Positions 17,177 through 25,816 of a stretch of DNA of 64,000 bases are shown one piece after another. The position numbers and the translations under genes are program-made. Numbering within the stretch: position 1 is the first letter of the stretch; each line of letters opens with the position of its first letter. Source of the DNA: a bacterium (GTDB taxonomy: Bacteria > Cyanobacteriota > Vampirovibrionia > Obscuribacterales > Obscuribacteraceae); NCBI GenBank assembly GCA_016124935.1, contig WGMS01000007.1:178472-242471 (forward strand). Reading direction: 5' to 3'. The notes beneath the pieces were generated by a model. It searched no databases. It was given only the letters and a program-made list of their open reading frames with translations, and was not told the origin of the DNA.

Positions 17177-18283
17177 TTATTTGGTTCTCCCCACCGGCTC
17201 CTTCTTCTCGGTCGTTTTGGGCTGATTCACCGGATTGCTCGAAATCGCTTTCAGAATTTTGTCTCGATCGCCTGCCAGTTTCCTGGTCAAATTGAGGCTG
17301 GATCTGGCTTCTACATACTGTTTGAGTTTCTCTTTGCTCCAGCGAATCTTGCTGAGCACATTGAGAAGAAAGTATTTGTCCGGCGGCCACAAAAAGGAGG
17401 TCTCGAAATAGCACCATATAGTGCAACCCTGGCAAAAATCCCAGGCGCCTTCCTCTTTTCGGCGTTTCTGCACATGGGCGCTATGCCAGATTTCGTCCAG
17501 GTTGGAGCGCCCGTTTTCGTGTTTGATTTTGAGGCGCTCATCGTGCATGTGATAGCAGGGCAGCAAGAGATGGTCATCGGGAGAGACCACCACGGTAGAT
17601 GAGATAGCCCGGCAGCGCGGAGCCTCTATCTGGTTGCCGCCATCTACGTAAAACTCGGCGAATGCCCAGTTGACGCAGACATTGTCGTATTTAGAAAGCC
17701 GTCTGATCTCTTCGACACTCTCTTTGCGCAGCAAGTCGTTGTCGCAATAGTCGAAAACCGGTCCGAGCAGGACTATCACACCCAGTTCCTGAGCCAGTCC
17801 AATGACATCCTCCATCTGTTCTATAGAGTCCGGCGTGGCGGTGGCGATGATTGAGGGCTGCTCTCCCAGGCTCTTGGCGATTTTAATGCTCTCTATTACT
17901 TTGGTGAAGCCGTTGATACCTCGCTCTTTTCGATAAGCTTCCGGATCTATGGTTGAAAGCGAGAACTTGAGATCATCGATCAGTCCTCGGAGCTCTTCCG
18001 CTTTCCAGGGATAAAGAGTGCCTGTATTGGCGACACTGGTATAAAGCCCTATCTCTTTGGCCGCCTTGAGAACCTCGGGCAGATGTTTATAGATCAGGGG
18101 CTCTCCACCGGTGAAATCGACCACTTTTACCCCCAGTCGCTTGAGGGCGTGGAGATTTTCGATGATCACTTCAGGCGGAGTCTCCTTGATGCCTATGTTT
18201 GCCGGCTTGACCGGAATGTCGCAATAGGTGCAGCGGGAGTTGCATTTATAGGTCAGGTAATAATTGGCAAGTATTGGTGGCAA
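17177..18283 (-). CDS. radical SAM/SPASM-type protein of unknown substrate
   Basis: 368 residues. The cluster motif is YKCNSRCTYCDIP (CxxxCxxC) at about residues 14-21, followed by FTGGEPL, the SAM-binding GGEP motif. Near the C-terminus, extra cysteines in RCRAI, LLPCYHM and CQGCTIWC fit a SPASM or twitch-like auxiliary cluster. Such proteins modify peptides, cofactors or lipids; no precursor peptide or partner lies nearby, so the substrate is unknown. The start is a TTG at 18283 with GAGAAG upstream; the nearby ATG is out of frame. The C-terminal tail is Lys-rich. Confidence 0.85.
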   Translation of the reverse strand: MPPILANYYLTYKCNSRCTYCDIPVKPANIGIKETPPEVIIENLHALKRLGVKVVDFTGGEPLIYKHLPEVLKAAKEIGLYTSVANTGTLYPWKAEELRGLIDDLKFSLSTIDPEAYRKERGINGFTKVIESIKIAKSLGEQPSIIATATPDSIEQMEDVIGLAQELGVIVLLGPVFDYCDNDLLRKESVEEIRRLSKYDNVCVNWAFAEFYVDGGNQIEAPRCRAISSTVVVSPDDHLLLPCYHMHDERLKIKHENGRSNLDEIWHSAHVQKRRKEEGAWDFCQGCTIWCYFETSFLWPPDKYFLLNVLSKIRWSKEKLKQYVEARSSLNLTRKLAGDRDKILKAISSNPVNQPKTTEKKEPVGRTK

Positions 18284-18418
18284 GATACTTCTCTGTTTTC
18301 CATAGTTTCCATTCAGTATACAAATATTCCCGATTAAGCTTCAGATAAGACCGGAAAGATTGTACTATCTCCCTGGAGAACCTCCTGAGGGCACCTATTT
18401 GGAATTTGGCGGGAATTT

Positions 18419-18982
18419 ATGAGACATCCTAATATTTTGGGACGGGATCAGGCTGTGTTGTTCATAGTCGACGTACAGGAGCGATTTCGTGAGCATATTG
18501 TCGGTTTCGACCATCTGGCCGCCAATATAGCTGCTCTGATCAAAGCAGCGGCTATTATGGATTTGCCTGTCATAGTCACGGAACAGTATCCCCGGGGACT
18601 GGGGCCCACCGTCGGCGAGATTCGTTCGGCCCTGGATGAACTTTCCGGTTTCGAGTATTACGAAAAGAACTGTTTCAGCGGCTTCAGCGATCCTGCTATC
18701 TGCGCTTATTTAAATGCCAGCGGACGAAAACAGGTCATTTTGACCGGTATCGAGACCCATGTCTGCGTCAATCAAACTGCTCACGATTTGATTCTCAAAG
18801 GATATAGCGTTCATCTGGTCATGGACGCGGTATCCAGTCGCAGTGAAGGCAACAAGAGAATTGGCGCTCGAAAAATTGAAACCGCCGGTGGTGTTCTGAC
18901 CAGTGTCGAAACCGCTCTTTTCGAAATGCTGGTCGAATCGGGGACAGAGACATTCAAGGCTGTACAGAAACTGGTCAAATAA
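18419..18982 (+). CDS. isochorismatase-family cysteine hydrolase
   Basis: 187 residues of the isochorismatase-like fold. The catalytic triad is visible: Asp in FIVDVQERF, Lys in YYEKNCFSGF and Cys in GIETHVCVNQTA. The family includes nicotinamidases and YcaC/ISOC1-like hydrolases; the sequence is closest in style to the latter, whose substrates are mostly unknown. It is divergent from the radical SAM gene and monocistronic, with a terminator candidate just after it. Confidence 0.88.
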   Translation: MRHPNILGRDQAVLFIVDVQERFREHIVGFDHLAANIAALIKAAAIMDLPVIVTEQYPRGLGPTVGEIRSALDELSGFEYYEKNCFSGFSDPAICAYLNASGRKQVILTGIETHVCVNQTAHDLILKGYSVHLVMDAVSSRSEGNKRIGARKIETAGGVLTSVETALFEMLVESGTETFKAVQKLVK

Positions 18983-18998
18983 GTTGATGTCAGTAGCA

Positions 18999-19027
18999 GG
19001 GCTCTAAATCGGCAGAGCTCCTTTATT
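18999..19027 (+). terminator. possible intrinsic terminator
   Basis: GGGCTCT (18999-19005) can pair with AGAGCTC (19014-19020), one G-T pair, followed by CTTTATT. It lies 17 bases after the isochorismatase-like gene. The T run is short. Confidence 0.45.
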
Positions 19028-19161
19028 ACGGTACTTTACCCGATTGAAAAAGCGATTCCGAATTTCTTCTAAAGTAATAGAACGGTCATTGAGCGTACTC
19101 TTGTACCTGAGCATGCAGATGTTGCCGTTTTCTTGGAATCCCTGAACAATCGAGAACTGGT

Positions 19162-21111
19162 ATGAGATCCTGGTCGAAGCTCCCCACAGCCCGAACGCTT
19201 TTCCTCTCCATCTCTTTTGTAGCTTTTCTTGGCGGGAGTCGAGCTTTTTGTGCCGACTACAGCCCGGGTGACCCTGCTCCTGATCTGAAGGTGGAACAGG
19301 GTCGAATCCAGCCGGTTACGACTGATTCCACCAAGCAGAAAGAGAAGAAAGAGACGGCTCTTCAGAAAGAATCTTTAGAAGCTGAGTTAGATGAGCCCTT
19401 AAAAGGGCTTTCCGAGCCGTTGAAAGAGAATACCGATTCTAGAACCGGTCTTTCGGAGGAGCAGGCTACCGTAGATAAAGGTCTGGAGAGCGGCAGCCGC
19501 AAAGACGACTATGATGTGATCAATATTCAGGCAAAAGAGTTCCGCAACCGTTTCTTGAAAGGCGAAGCGATTGAAGTGCGTCTGCCCATGCCTGATCAGC
19601 TTATTCCGCTGGGGAGCAAGCTTCCGCCCATTCGTCTCGATGCCAGTTTTACCCGACCGGTATCTTTAAAGGCGGTTGTGGACCATGCCATCGATCATAA
19701 CCTCGATATCAGGATAAGCGAGGCGGATAGAGATTCTTCCAAGTATCTCTATTATGGATCCCTCGGAAAGTTCCTGCCTGACATAAATATGAGCTATCGC
19801 TGGGAGCATCTCCAGGGGGGTAGATTAATCGGTGGTATTATCCCGACCAATTTCAATACTCCTAACGTGACCACATCGGCGGGCTTCAACTACTGGGGAT
19901 TTAGAGGCGGCAGCATATTCTATGGCGCTCTCGAAAGTCTGCATCGCTATAAAGCCTCTAAAGAGCTGGTGCATGGCACCATCAACGATGTGCTGCTCAA
20001 TATTACTCAGAACTACTACAACATGGTCCGTAATGAAGCGCTGCTCGAGATTCAGACCAGAGCGGTAGAGGTTTCCCAGGCCCAGGTCGATTTGAATCGC
20101 CAGCTCGAAAGCGCGGGAACCGGAACAAAGTTTCAGGTTCTACAATCCGAGACTCAGCTTGCTCGAGATCAGCAGAATCTCCTCACCCAGCAGGTCGATC
20201 TCAGGAAGTCCGCCATAGATCTTGCCACTGCATTAAACTTGAATGCGGCGGTTAATTTGCTATCGGTCGAGAACGAAGTACGAAAAGTTCGGTTGATAGA
20301 CTCGAAAACAGATATCAACCGATTGATTGACATCGCGGTGCGCAATCGTCCAGAGTTGAAACAATTCGAACAACTGCGCATCGCTGCTAAACGCAACATC
20401 CAGGTCCAGGCGGCGCCCTTGTATCCCAGGTTCTCTTTCTTCGGCTCTGTCACCGGAAGTGGTGCTACACTGTCTCGCGCTTTCGCCTGGTCGGATCCCT
20501 CTTACCAGACCGTGGCTACCGGCACTGTTATTCCTGGACCGATCATCGATGAAACCGGTTTGCCCCGCTTTGCCGCCGATAATTCCACCCTGGGCTTCGG
20601 TGGTGGTGGCGGCGCAGCCAATAGCACCATCTACCAGGCCGGGCAAGTGCTGGTACCCAGTCAGAGAGTCTCTCGGCAGGTTCGCAAATCTTTCACAATC
20701 GGCTTCCAGTTCGACTGGAACTTCACAGCCCTGGGCGTTCCGGACTTTGCCAATGTGGCTTCTGCCAAGGCTATCGCCCGCAAAGCGATGCTCCAGTCCA
20801 ATCAGCAGTTGATGAACGTTCTCAAGGAAGTCCGTTCCTCCTATCTGACCAGCCAGACTGTGGAGCGTCAAATAGAAGTAGCCGACAAAGAAGTAATCTC
20901 CTCTGCCGAGCAGCTTCGTCTGGCTCGGGTTCGACTGGCCAACGGTGTCGGCACCAACATCGATGTTATCAATGCCCAGCGCGATTTTACCAACGCTCTG
21001 GTAAATAAAGCCGATGCGATTATCGCTTTCAACATAGCCCAGGCCCAGTTGCTCCGAGACATGGGTGTGATCAGTCGTGATTCACTCACTTCCGGTCGCC
21101 TGATTCGGTGA
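19162..21111 (+). CDS. TolC-family outer-membrane efflux protein
   Basis: Outer-membrane channel protein of 649 residues. A signal peptide (LFLSISFVAFLGGSRAFCA) is followed by a charged low-complexity region (about 40-125), then the two OEP repeats. Typical heptad-rich helices are seen around ITQNYYNMVRNEALLEIQTRAVEVSQAQ and again near the end (RLARVRLANGVGTNIDVINAQRDFTNAL), the standard OEP helix of the second repeat. No inner-membrane pump or membrane-fusion gene adjoins it, so the partner is elsewhere. It is longer than E. coli TolC (493) mainly through the N-terminal linker. Confidence 0.93.
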   Translation: MRSWSKLPTARTLFLSISFVAFLGGSRAFCADYSPGDPAPDLKVEQGRIQPVTTDSTKQKEKKETALQKESLEAELDEPLKGLSEPLKENTDSRTGLSEEQATVDKGLESGSRKDDYDVINIQAKEFRNRFLKGEAIEVRLPMPDQLIPLGSKLPPIRLDASFTRPVSLKAVVDHAIDHNLDIRISEADRDSSKYLYYGSLGKFLPDINMSYRWEHLQGGRLIGGIIPTNFNTPNVTTSAGFNYWGFRGGSIFYGALESLHRYKASKELVHGTINDVLLNITQNYYNMVRNEALLEIQTRAVEVSQAQVDLNRQLESAGTGTKFQVLQSETQLARDQQNLLTQQVDLRKSAIDLATALNLNAAVNLLSVENEVRKVRLIDSKTDINRLIDIAVRNRPELKQFEQLRIAAKRNIQVQAAPLYPRFSFFGSVTGSGATLSRAFAWSDPSYQTVATGTVIPGPIIDETGLPRFAADNSTLGFGGGGGAANSTIYQAGQVLVPSQRVSRQVRKSFTIGFQFDWNFTALGVPDFANVASAKAIARKAMLQSNQQLMNVLKEVRSSYLTSQTVERQIEVADKEVISSAEQLRLARVRLANGVGTNIDVINAQRDFTNALVNKADAIIAFNIAQAQLLRDMGVISRDSLTSGRLIR

Positions 21112-21121
21112 TGATTTCGAG

Positions 21122-21826
21122 TTATTTGACGAAGTACATCTTGTTCGGCAGCTTCTGGCAATCGAGAGCGTAGCCGCCCACCAGATCCGAGACCTGGTCG
21201 CCTATATTGACCACGATTTTGAAGCCCATCTCTTCTATCTCTTTACGCACTTTTGTCTTCAGCTTGATGGCGGAGCTGTGCCGATCACTGTCCGGTCTCA
21301 TGTACAAGCCATCGTAAGCGATGTCATTCTTGACCAGATTCATTATCGTGTACGGTCTGAGCTTCTCCGGTCTGCCGGTGACAAGAAAGATACTGAAACC
21401 GTTTCTGCGTGCCCATTTTAGAAAAGAGGCTGTCTGTTTTAGATTGGGGGCGTCCGCTTTCTCTACCCATTTTATGAATTCCGGCCAACTGAACTCTTCG
21501 ACATGGTTGAACAGTCCCCGGTTGTCCAAAAGAGTCTCATCTATGTCAGAGACGATTGCCAGATTCCTGGTGTCGGGGTTCTCGCGCTTATATTTTTTGC
21601 AGAAGTCTCTCGCTTCCCTTACAGCTTTTGCGAATTCCTGTTTGAAGCGGCTGGTTTTGGTGTATTGCAATCCGGCTTCATTGCTTATGTCATAAGGCTT
21701 CTCTATCGCTTTGGAAAAATTCTCCGGGGGCTCAGCCAGGCCGGGCGACGGATAGAGAGCAAAAAGCGCCAGAACCATCAAGGCTGGCGCAGTATTGGAC
21801 TTTTTGAGAAAAGGGAGAAATTGCAT
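21122..21826 (-). CDS. secreted HAD-superfamily acid phosphatase (class B/C-like)
   Basis: 234 residues with a signal peptide (hydrophobic ALMVLALFALYPSPGLA). HAD motifs: SDIDETLLDN (nucleophile Asp and acid Asp), LVTGRPE, and IGDQVSDL. This order and spacing match subfamily IIIB, which includes lipoprotein e(P4) and plant vegetative-storage acid phosphatases. It probably acts on phosphomonoesters outside the inner membrane. It is convergent with the TolC gene (10-base gap). Confidence 0.88.
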   Translation of the reverse strand: MQFLPFLKKSNTAPALMVLALFALYPSPGLAEPPENFSKAIEKPYDISNEAGLQYTKTSRFKQEFAKAVREARDFCKKYKRENPDTRNLAIVSDIDETLLDNRGLFNHVEEFSWPEFIKWVEKADAPNLKQTASFLKWARRNGFSIFLVTGRPEKLRPYTIMNLVKNDIAYDGLYMRPDSDRHSSAIKLKTKVRKEIEEMGFKIVVNIGDQVSDLVGGYALDCQKLPNKMYFVK

Positions 21827-21835
21827 GCCGGCTGT

Positions 21836-22099
21836 TCAGGCTCCTCTTCTCGACACACCCTTGCCCTGGGAGTAGGACGCCGCTCCATAGACACTGGAAT
21901 ACTTCCCTGCCAGGGGCTCTACATCTACGCTTCCAACTGATTTTTCCGGGTCCGCTTCGTCATATACACCCCAGTAGGAGGAGCCCACGGTTTTTTTCTT
22001 GCACAGTGGATGTTTGGGACAGAGCTTCTCCGGAAAGGCGATCATGACCACCAGCACCACCACAACGATGAAGCAGCCGCCGTAGAAAACAAAATCCAT
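21836..22099 (-). CDS. small single-pass membrane protein
   Basis: 87 residues I do not recognise. One strong membrane segment (GGCFIVVVVLVVMIAFP) at the N-terminus is followed by CPKHPLC and a polar C-terminal half. I prefer the ATG at 22099 to the TTG two codons upstream; AAGAGG lies upstream. It ends 9 bases before the start of the phosphatase gene and may be cotranscribed with it. Confidence 0.65.
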   Translation of the reverse strand: MDFVFYGGCFIVVVVLVVMIAFPEKLCPKHPLCKKKTVGSSYWGVYDEADPEKSVGSVDVEPLAGKYSSVYGAASYSQGKGVSRRGA

Positions 22100-22191
22100 T
22101 CTCAAAAACCTCTTACCGAAGCAGATTATCCTACTTTATGAATTGACTCTAGGGGATCCGAAGCTGATTGTCCATCGTATTCTCCGCATAC

Positions 22192-22222
22192 AAAAGAGAA
22201 GAAGCCTGGCTTCTTCTCTTTT
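22192..22222 (-). terminator. intrinsic terminator (perfect 15-base inverted repeat)
   Basis: AAAAGAGAAGAAGCC (22192-22206) and GGCTTCTTCTCTTTT (22208-22222) are perfect inverses around one T. On the minus strand it follows the 53-residue gene by 27 bases and ends in a T run. The sequence would also work on the plus strand. Confidence 0.85.
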
Positions 22223-22249
22223 GCTAAGGAGGGCTGTGATAGCTTTGTT

Positions 22250-22411
22250 TCAGGCTTTCATCACCTGGACCAGGTCTCTGTAGAGTCCGGCTAATTGAGT
22301 AGTTACCATTGCTGTTTTCGGATTGTCTTCGCTGTACTGACTGAATTCTTCCGCCTTAGACTCGAAAAGTTCTCTAAGACGAAGTTGAAGTGCCTCTGCG
22401 TGCTTGTTCAT
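22250..22411 (-). CDS. 53-residue helical protein, missed by the ORF track
   Basis: Below the track cut-off. Reading from the ATG at 22411 gives MNKHAEALQLRLRELFESKA, then a polar helical stretch and a C-terminal QLAGLYRDLVQVMKA before TGA. It looks like a soluble helix-turn-helix bundle, with no recognised family. Support: clean ATG-to-stop frame, coding-like amino acid use, and a strong terminator 27 bases downstream. The Shine-Dalgarno (AGAAAG) is weak. It lies on the same strand as HU but behind the HU terminator, so it should have its own promoter. Confidence 0.7.
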   Translation of the reverse strand: MNKHAEALQLRLRELFESKAEEFSQYSEDNPKTAMVTTQLAGLYRDLVQVMKA

Positions 22412-22570
22412 GGTGATTTTCTTTCTAGATTAGCGCCAGCGCGGGGCATGCTTTGCGTGCCCTCGGGATGGAGATGGAGTTGGAGCCGATTAACTGAGAA
22501 GTCAATTAATTTTCTCTCAAAAGGTCGTCAAGCTCAAGGGGTTTGGGCAAATATCTTGAATTATAGGAAG

Positions 22571-22610
22571 TAAAAAATAGAAAAGGACTCTATCGTTTTC
22601 GATAGAGCCC
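22571..22610 (-). terminator. intrinsic terminator of the HU gene
   Basis: On the minus strand, GGGCTCTATCG, loop AAAA, CGATAGAGTCC (one mismatch), then CTTTTCTATTTTTT. It begins 38 bases after the HU stop codon. Confidence 0.85.
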
Positions 22611-22647
22611 ATACTTTCATTCTGTCTCTTGCGTTGACTGCTAAAAA

Positions 22648-22986
22648 TTAGCGACGCTTGGACTTTTTCTTGGCCTTGGCGCCGGGAGCACTCCAGTTAC
22701 CTTGACGGGCTTTGCCGTTCACGATGCTCTTCAGTTCCATTCCAGCTCGGAATGCGGGAACTTTGCTTGCGGGAATGCGAAGCGGAGCGAGGGTGCGGGG
22801 ATTGCGACCGGTACGAGCCTGACGGGTGCGGCGCTCGAAAGTACCGAATCCTACCAGAGTCACTTTCTCACCTTTGGCGATGGCGCCGGTGATACTGTGC
22901 AGCATAGCGGAAAGAGTGGTGCTTACCTGGGTCTTGGGCTGACCGGTAAGGTCCGAAACTTCCGTGATCAACTCAGCACGGTTCAT
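22648..22986 (-). CDS. HU-family DNA-binding protein with basic tail
   Basis: Histone-like dimer that bends DNA. Residues 1-90 match HU: MNRAELITEVSDLTG, the FGTFERRTRQARTGRNPRT beta-arm start, and IPASKVPAFRAGMELKSIVN. The 112-residue length includes a 20-residue tail ending AKAKKKSKRR, which is not in E. coli HU. AAGGAG sits well before the ATG. On this strand TTGTAT, 17 bases, TAAAGT could be the promoter, and a GTCTCC/GGAGAC hairpin (23023-23039) sits in the leader. Confidence 0.94.
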   Translation of the reverse strand: MNRAELITEVSDLTGQPKTQVSTTLSAMLHSITGAIAKGEKVTLVGFGTFERRTRQARTGRNPRTLAPLRIPASKVPAFRAGMELKSIVNGKARQGNWSAPGAKAKKKSKRR

Positions 22987-23201
22987 AGTGTTTTCTCCTT
23001 ATTCCTAATAAACCACAAACGGGTCTCCAAGTCGGAGACTTTATCACCACAAATCCGGTTATACAAGAGAGTTGATGCGGATTCCGCTAAATTCTGGTTC
23101 TTCCAACCGGATCAAATCGAGTTTAGATAAGCATTTTGAGATTTTGAGGGATGTCAGAAGACGGTCTATTGTTGTCAGTAGCCGGGATATGGTAAGCATA
23201 G

Positions 23202-24785
23202 ATGTTAGAGATAATGCGCAAATCTACTTACACTTACATGCCAAGTTTGAAAAGACTGCTCGACTCTCCGGTCATGGCCGGAGCCTGTCTTGTGTCGGGC
23301 GATGCCTATCTGAGTCGGGAAATAGAGCAGGTGGCAGGGCCGGGTGATTCTTTCGAAAATGGCGAAAGATGTCTGTTCGTTCTCGACGCCGGTTTCGACC
23401 CCGAAAAACTGGTGCCGGCTTCGGCGCTCTGCCTTGTGGCGCCCGGTGGCACAGTCATGGATAGTTATCTCGAAACTAAGAACGTCCAAGATCTTACGGA
23501 CTATTGCAATTCTATAAATGCACCGCTTTTGATACTACCCGGAAATGGCGATTGTGCTAAGTCCCTGGCCAATATCAGAAGCACCCTGATTGAACTGATA
23601 CAGGAATCGACAAATCATCTGCATCAGCAACTTTTCAATACTGTTCTGGAGAGGGGAATTGAAGGGTTGATCGCTCTGGTGCAAGATGTCATCGATAAGC
23701 CGGTCTCCCTTGAGAGTGCCGAGTTCAAGCAATTGGTCTCTTGTGGCATGAAGTCGACGCCGTCAAGACAACGCAAATCAATATCAGCTTTCGCAGCGGA
23801 TTTGCTCGAATCCCTGGCCAGCGGTTCAGAGCCACCTTCACGTTACTACTACCGATCCGATGACCGGATCGTTATCCCTCTTATTCATAACGATAAGAAC
23901 TTAATTGGTTATCTCTCGTCCTCCGTGAAGATGACGGAGAATGCAAATGACTATCTCTGGATTCTCAAGCCGGTAGCGCTTTCTTGTATGGTTGATTTAG
24001 TACAGCGCAGTAAGAGTGATATCGGGCTCAATACTGCATCGAAGAGTTTGCTTAAAGAGTTGATGTCCGGTCAGAGTCTCTCTGCTGTGGAATTGGAGCG
24101 AGTAGAGCGTCATTTCGGCTTCGATCTCTATGATGGATTTTTTGTTTTCGCCATCGATGCCCTTAGCAAAAAGGGCGAGAGGGTGACAAGGGTGCATTGG
24201 CCGGAAGATAGCGCTGTTTCGGTGGAAGTAGAGGGCACCCGGGTTTATGTTCTACCTTTTCATAAACGCTCTCGTGGGCAGTGGCAGGAAGAGCTGCAGA
24301 ACATGCTGGTGCCGATTCGCAGCCGCAACAAGACATTGAAGTTTCAGGTCGGCGCTTCAAGACCGGTGGATAACGTTCTCGAGTTTCACGAAGCTTATCG
24401 ACAGGCCAGGCAGTCCCTCATTATAGGTTCGATGATGCACACCGGAGAGGAGTGTGCCATCGGATATGGTGAGCTCGGCCTGATGCGTTTGCTTTATCTT
24501 ATCGTCGATCATCCCGAGTTCGAGCAGTTCTATCAAGAGACTCTGGGTCCGCTGGAGGCTTATGACAAAGAATGGGATACCGACCTGACCGAGACTCTCA
24601 AGGTCTATGTCGACCATGGCGCCAATCTAAATTCCGCTGCCCGGGCGCTCTACATTCATCGCAATACCATGCGCTATCGACTGGAGCAGATCGAAGAGGA
24701 TATTCTCAAAGTAGATATAGATTCTCAGGAAGTGCTGCTCAATCTGCAGGTGGCCTATATTATCAAGCAGCTTCGCAATCGCTGA
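23202..24785 (+). CDS. PucR/CdaR-type transcriptional regulator
   Basis: 527 residues. The N-terminus (PSLKRLLDSPVMAGACLVSG) matches the purine-catabolism-regulator-like domain; a middle region of about 300 residues follows, and the C-terminus carries the PucR helix-turn-helix, LKVYVDHGANLNSAARALYIHRNTMRYRLEQIEE (two pieces of one motif). Such proteins usually sense small metabolites. Three ATG codons are in frame (23202, 23214, 23238); the domain begins right after the third, so the true start may be 23238, but no Shine-Dalgarno decides. Target genes are unknown; HU lies divergently upstream. Confidence 0.85.
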   Translation: MLEIMRKSTYTYMPSLKRLLDSPVMAGACLVSGDAYLSREIEQVAGPGDSFENGERCLFVLDAGFDPEKLVPASALCLVAPGGTVMDSYLETKNVQDLTDYCNSINAPLLILPGNGDCAKSLANIRSTLIELIQESTNHLHQQLFNTVLERGIEGLIALVQDVIDKPVSLESAEFKQLVSCGMKSTPSRQRKSISAFAADLLESLASGSEPPSRYYYRSDDRIVIPLIHNDKNLIGYLSSSVKMTENANDYLWILKPVALSCMVDLVQRSKSDIGLNTASKSLLKELMSGQSLSAVELERVERHFGFDLYDGFFVFAIDALSKKGERVTRVHWPEDSAVSVEVEGTRVYVLPFHKRSRGQWQEELQNMLVPIRSRNKTLKFQVGASRPVDNVLEFHEAYRQARQSLIIGSMMHTGEECAIGYGELGLMRLLYLIVDHPEFEQFYQETLGPLEAYDKEWDTDLTETLKVYVDHGANLNSAARALYIHRNTMRYRLEQIEEDILKVDIDSQEVLLNLQVAYIIKQLRNR

Positions 24786-24788
24786 TTT

Positions 24789-25559
24789 CTATTTGTTGGT
24801 GGCGACAATAAAGCGGCTGCCGCTCTCCAGAGGGGTGATCGAATCGATTGTCCAGTTCGTGTAGAGCTCTTTCAGTTCACTATCTGAATAATTGCGCAGA
24901 AGCATGCCTTTCCGGGCTTTGTCCGTATAAACATGGGTGTCGTCTTCGAGTTTGAAATATTCACCGGCGCCCATTCCTACTTCGTCGAAGCAGGTAATCA
25001 AAGTGCCTCCCGGCTTCAGTACGTTTTTCAGCAGTTTGAAGATATCCCGGGTCGCCTCCAGGGGAAAGTGTTCGAAAATCGAGTTGGCCACTATCGCTTC
25101 GAAGTCGCCCTCGTCATAGACCAGGTTGGCGATGTCCATTGCCTGGAAATCGATGGTCAGGTCTTCTTTTTGTGCCCATGCCCGGCCTAGATTGACTGCA
25201 TGCTGGGAGATATCGATGCCGGTGACCAGAAAACCGTGGCGAGCCAGAAAGACCGATAACCAACCAGAGCCACAGCCCAGATCCAGCACTTTCTTCGCGC
25301 CTCTTTCTTCGAGGGTCTCCGGAATGAGGGGTAGATACGGTAGCTCCGGCATCTGGGTGTAGGCTGTTTTAACCCCTCCCCAGGCTCTCTCCCAGAAGCA
25401 GATGTTGTCCTTGTAGACTTCTGAGTTGATAAGCTTCTCCAGACCTTCGCTCGGTTCAGGTCCTCTGGTGCTTGTTTCGGTTGCTGATTTCTTTTCGGCT
25501 GGCATACTCGTGGTCATTTCTCTAGAACACTCTGGGCGAAAATTATAAGAATCCATCAT
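24789..25559 (-). CDS. class I SAM-dependent methyltransferase
   Basis: About 256 residues. The SAM-binding motif I is VLDLGCGSGWLSVFLA, followed by GIDISQHAVNLG (acidic residue binding ribose), then FEAIVANSIFEHF and LKNVLKPGGTLI. This is the methyltransf_25/11 pattern; substrate unknown. The N-terminal 45 residues are polar and poorly conserved in look. I use the tandem ATG near 25559 in place of the track TTG at 25583. It is convergent with the PucR gene (3-base gap). Confidence 0.82.
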   Translation of the reverse strand: MMDSYNFRPECSREMTTSMPAEKKSATETSTRGPEPSEGLEKLINSEVYKDNICFWERAWGGVKTAYTQMPELPYLPLIPETLEERGAKKVLDLGCGSGWLSVFLARHGFLVTGIDISQHAVNLGRAWAQKEDLTIDFQAMDIANLVYDEGDFEAIVANSIFEHFPLEATRDIFKLLKNVLKPGGTLITCFDEVGMGAGEYFKLEDDTHVYTDKARKGMLLRNYSDSELKELYTNWTIDSITPLESGSRFIVATNK

Positions 25560-25816
25560 GTTATCATGAGATCCTGATTTCAAGACCGTTATAGATTCGA
25601 CCGGACAAGGATCTTTACTCTAAAGCCAAGCTGTCACTGCCGTTTTGCCGGGATCCTCTTGGTAACATTACTGAAATGAACGGTATTCAGTAGATTAGTA
25701 CAAATCTATGAGGGGTATTTAATCACTGCAAGAGGTTTTAAATTCTCCTGTACGAATAAGGCACGAGTGCAGTTTGCGCTTTTGATGGACAGAGTAAGGT
25801 TAGGTCAGGTTAGGCA

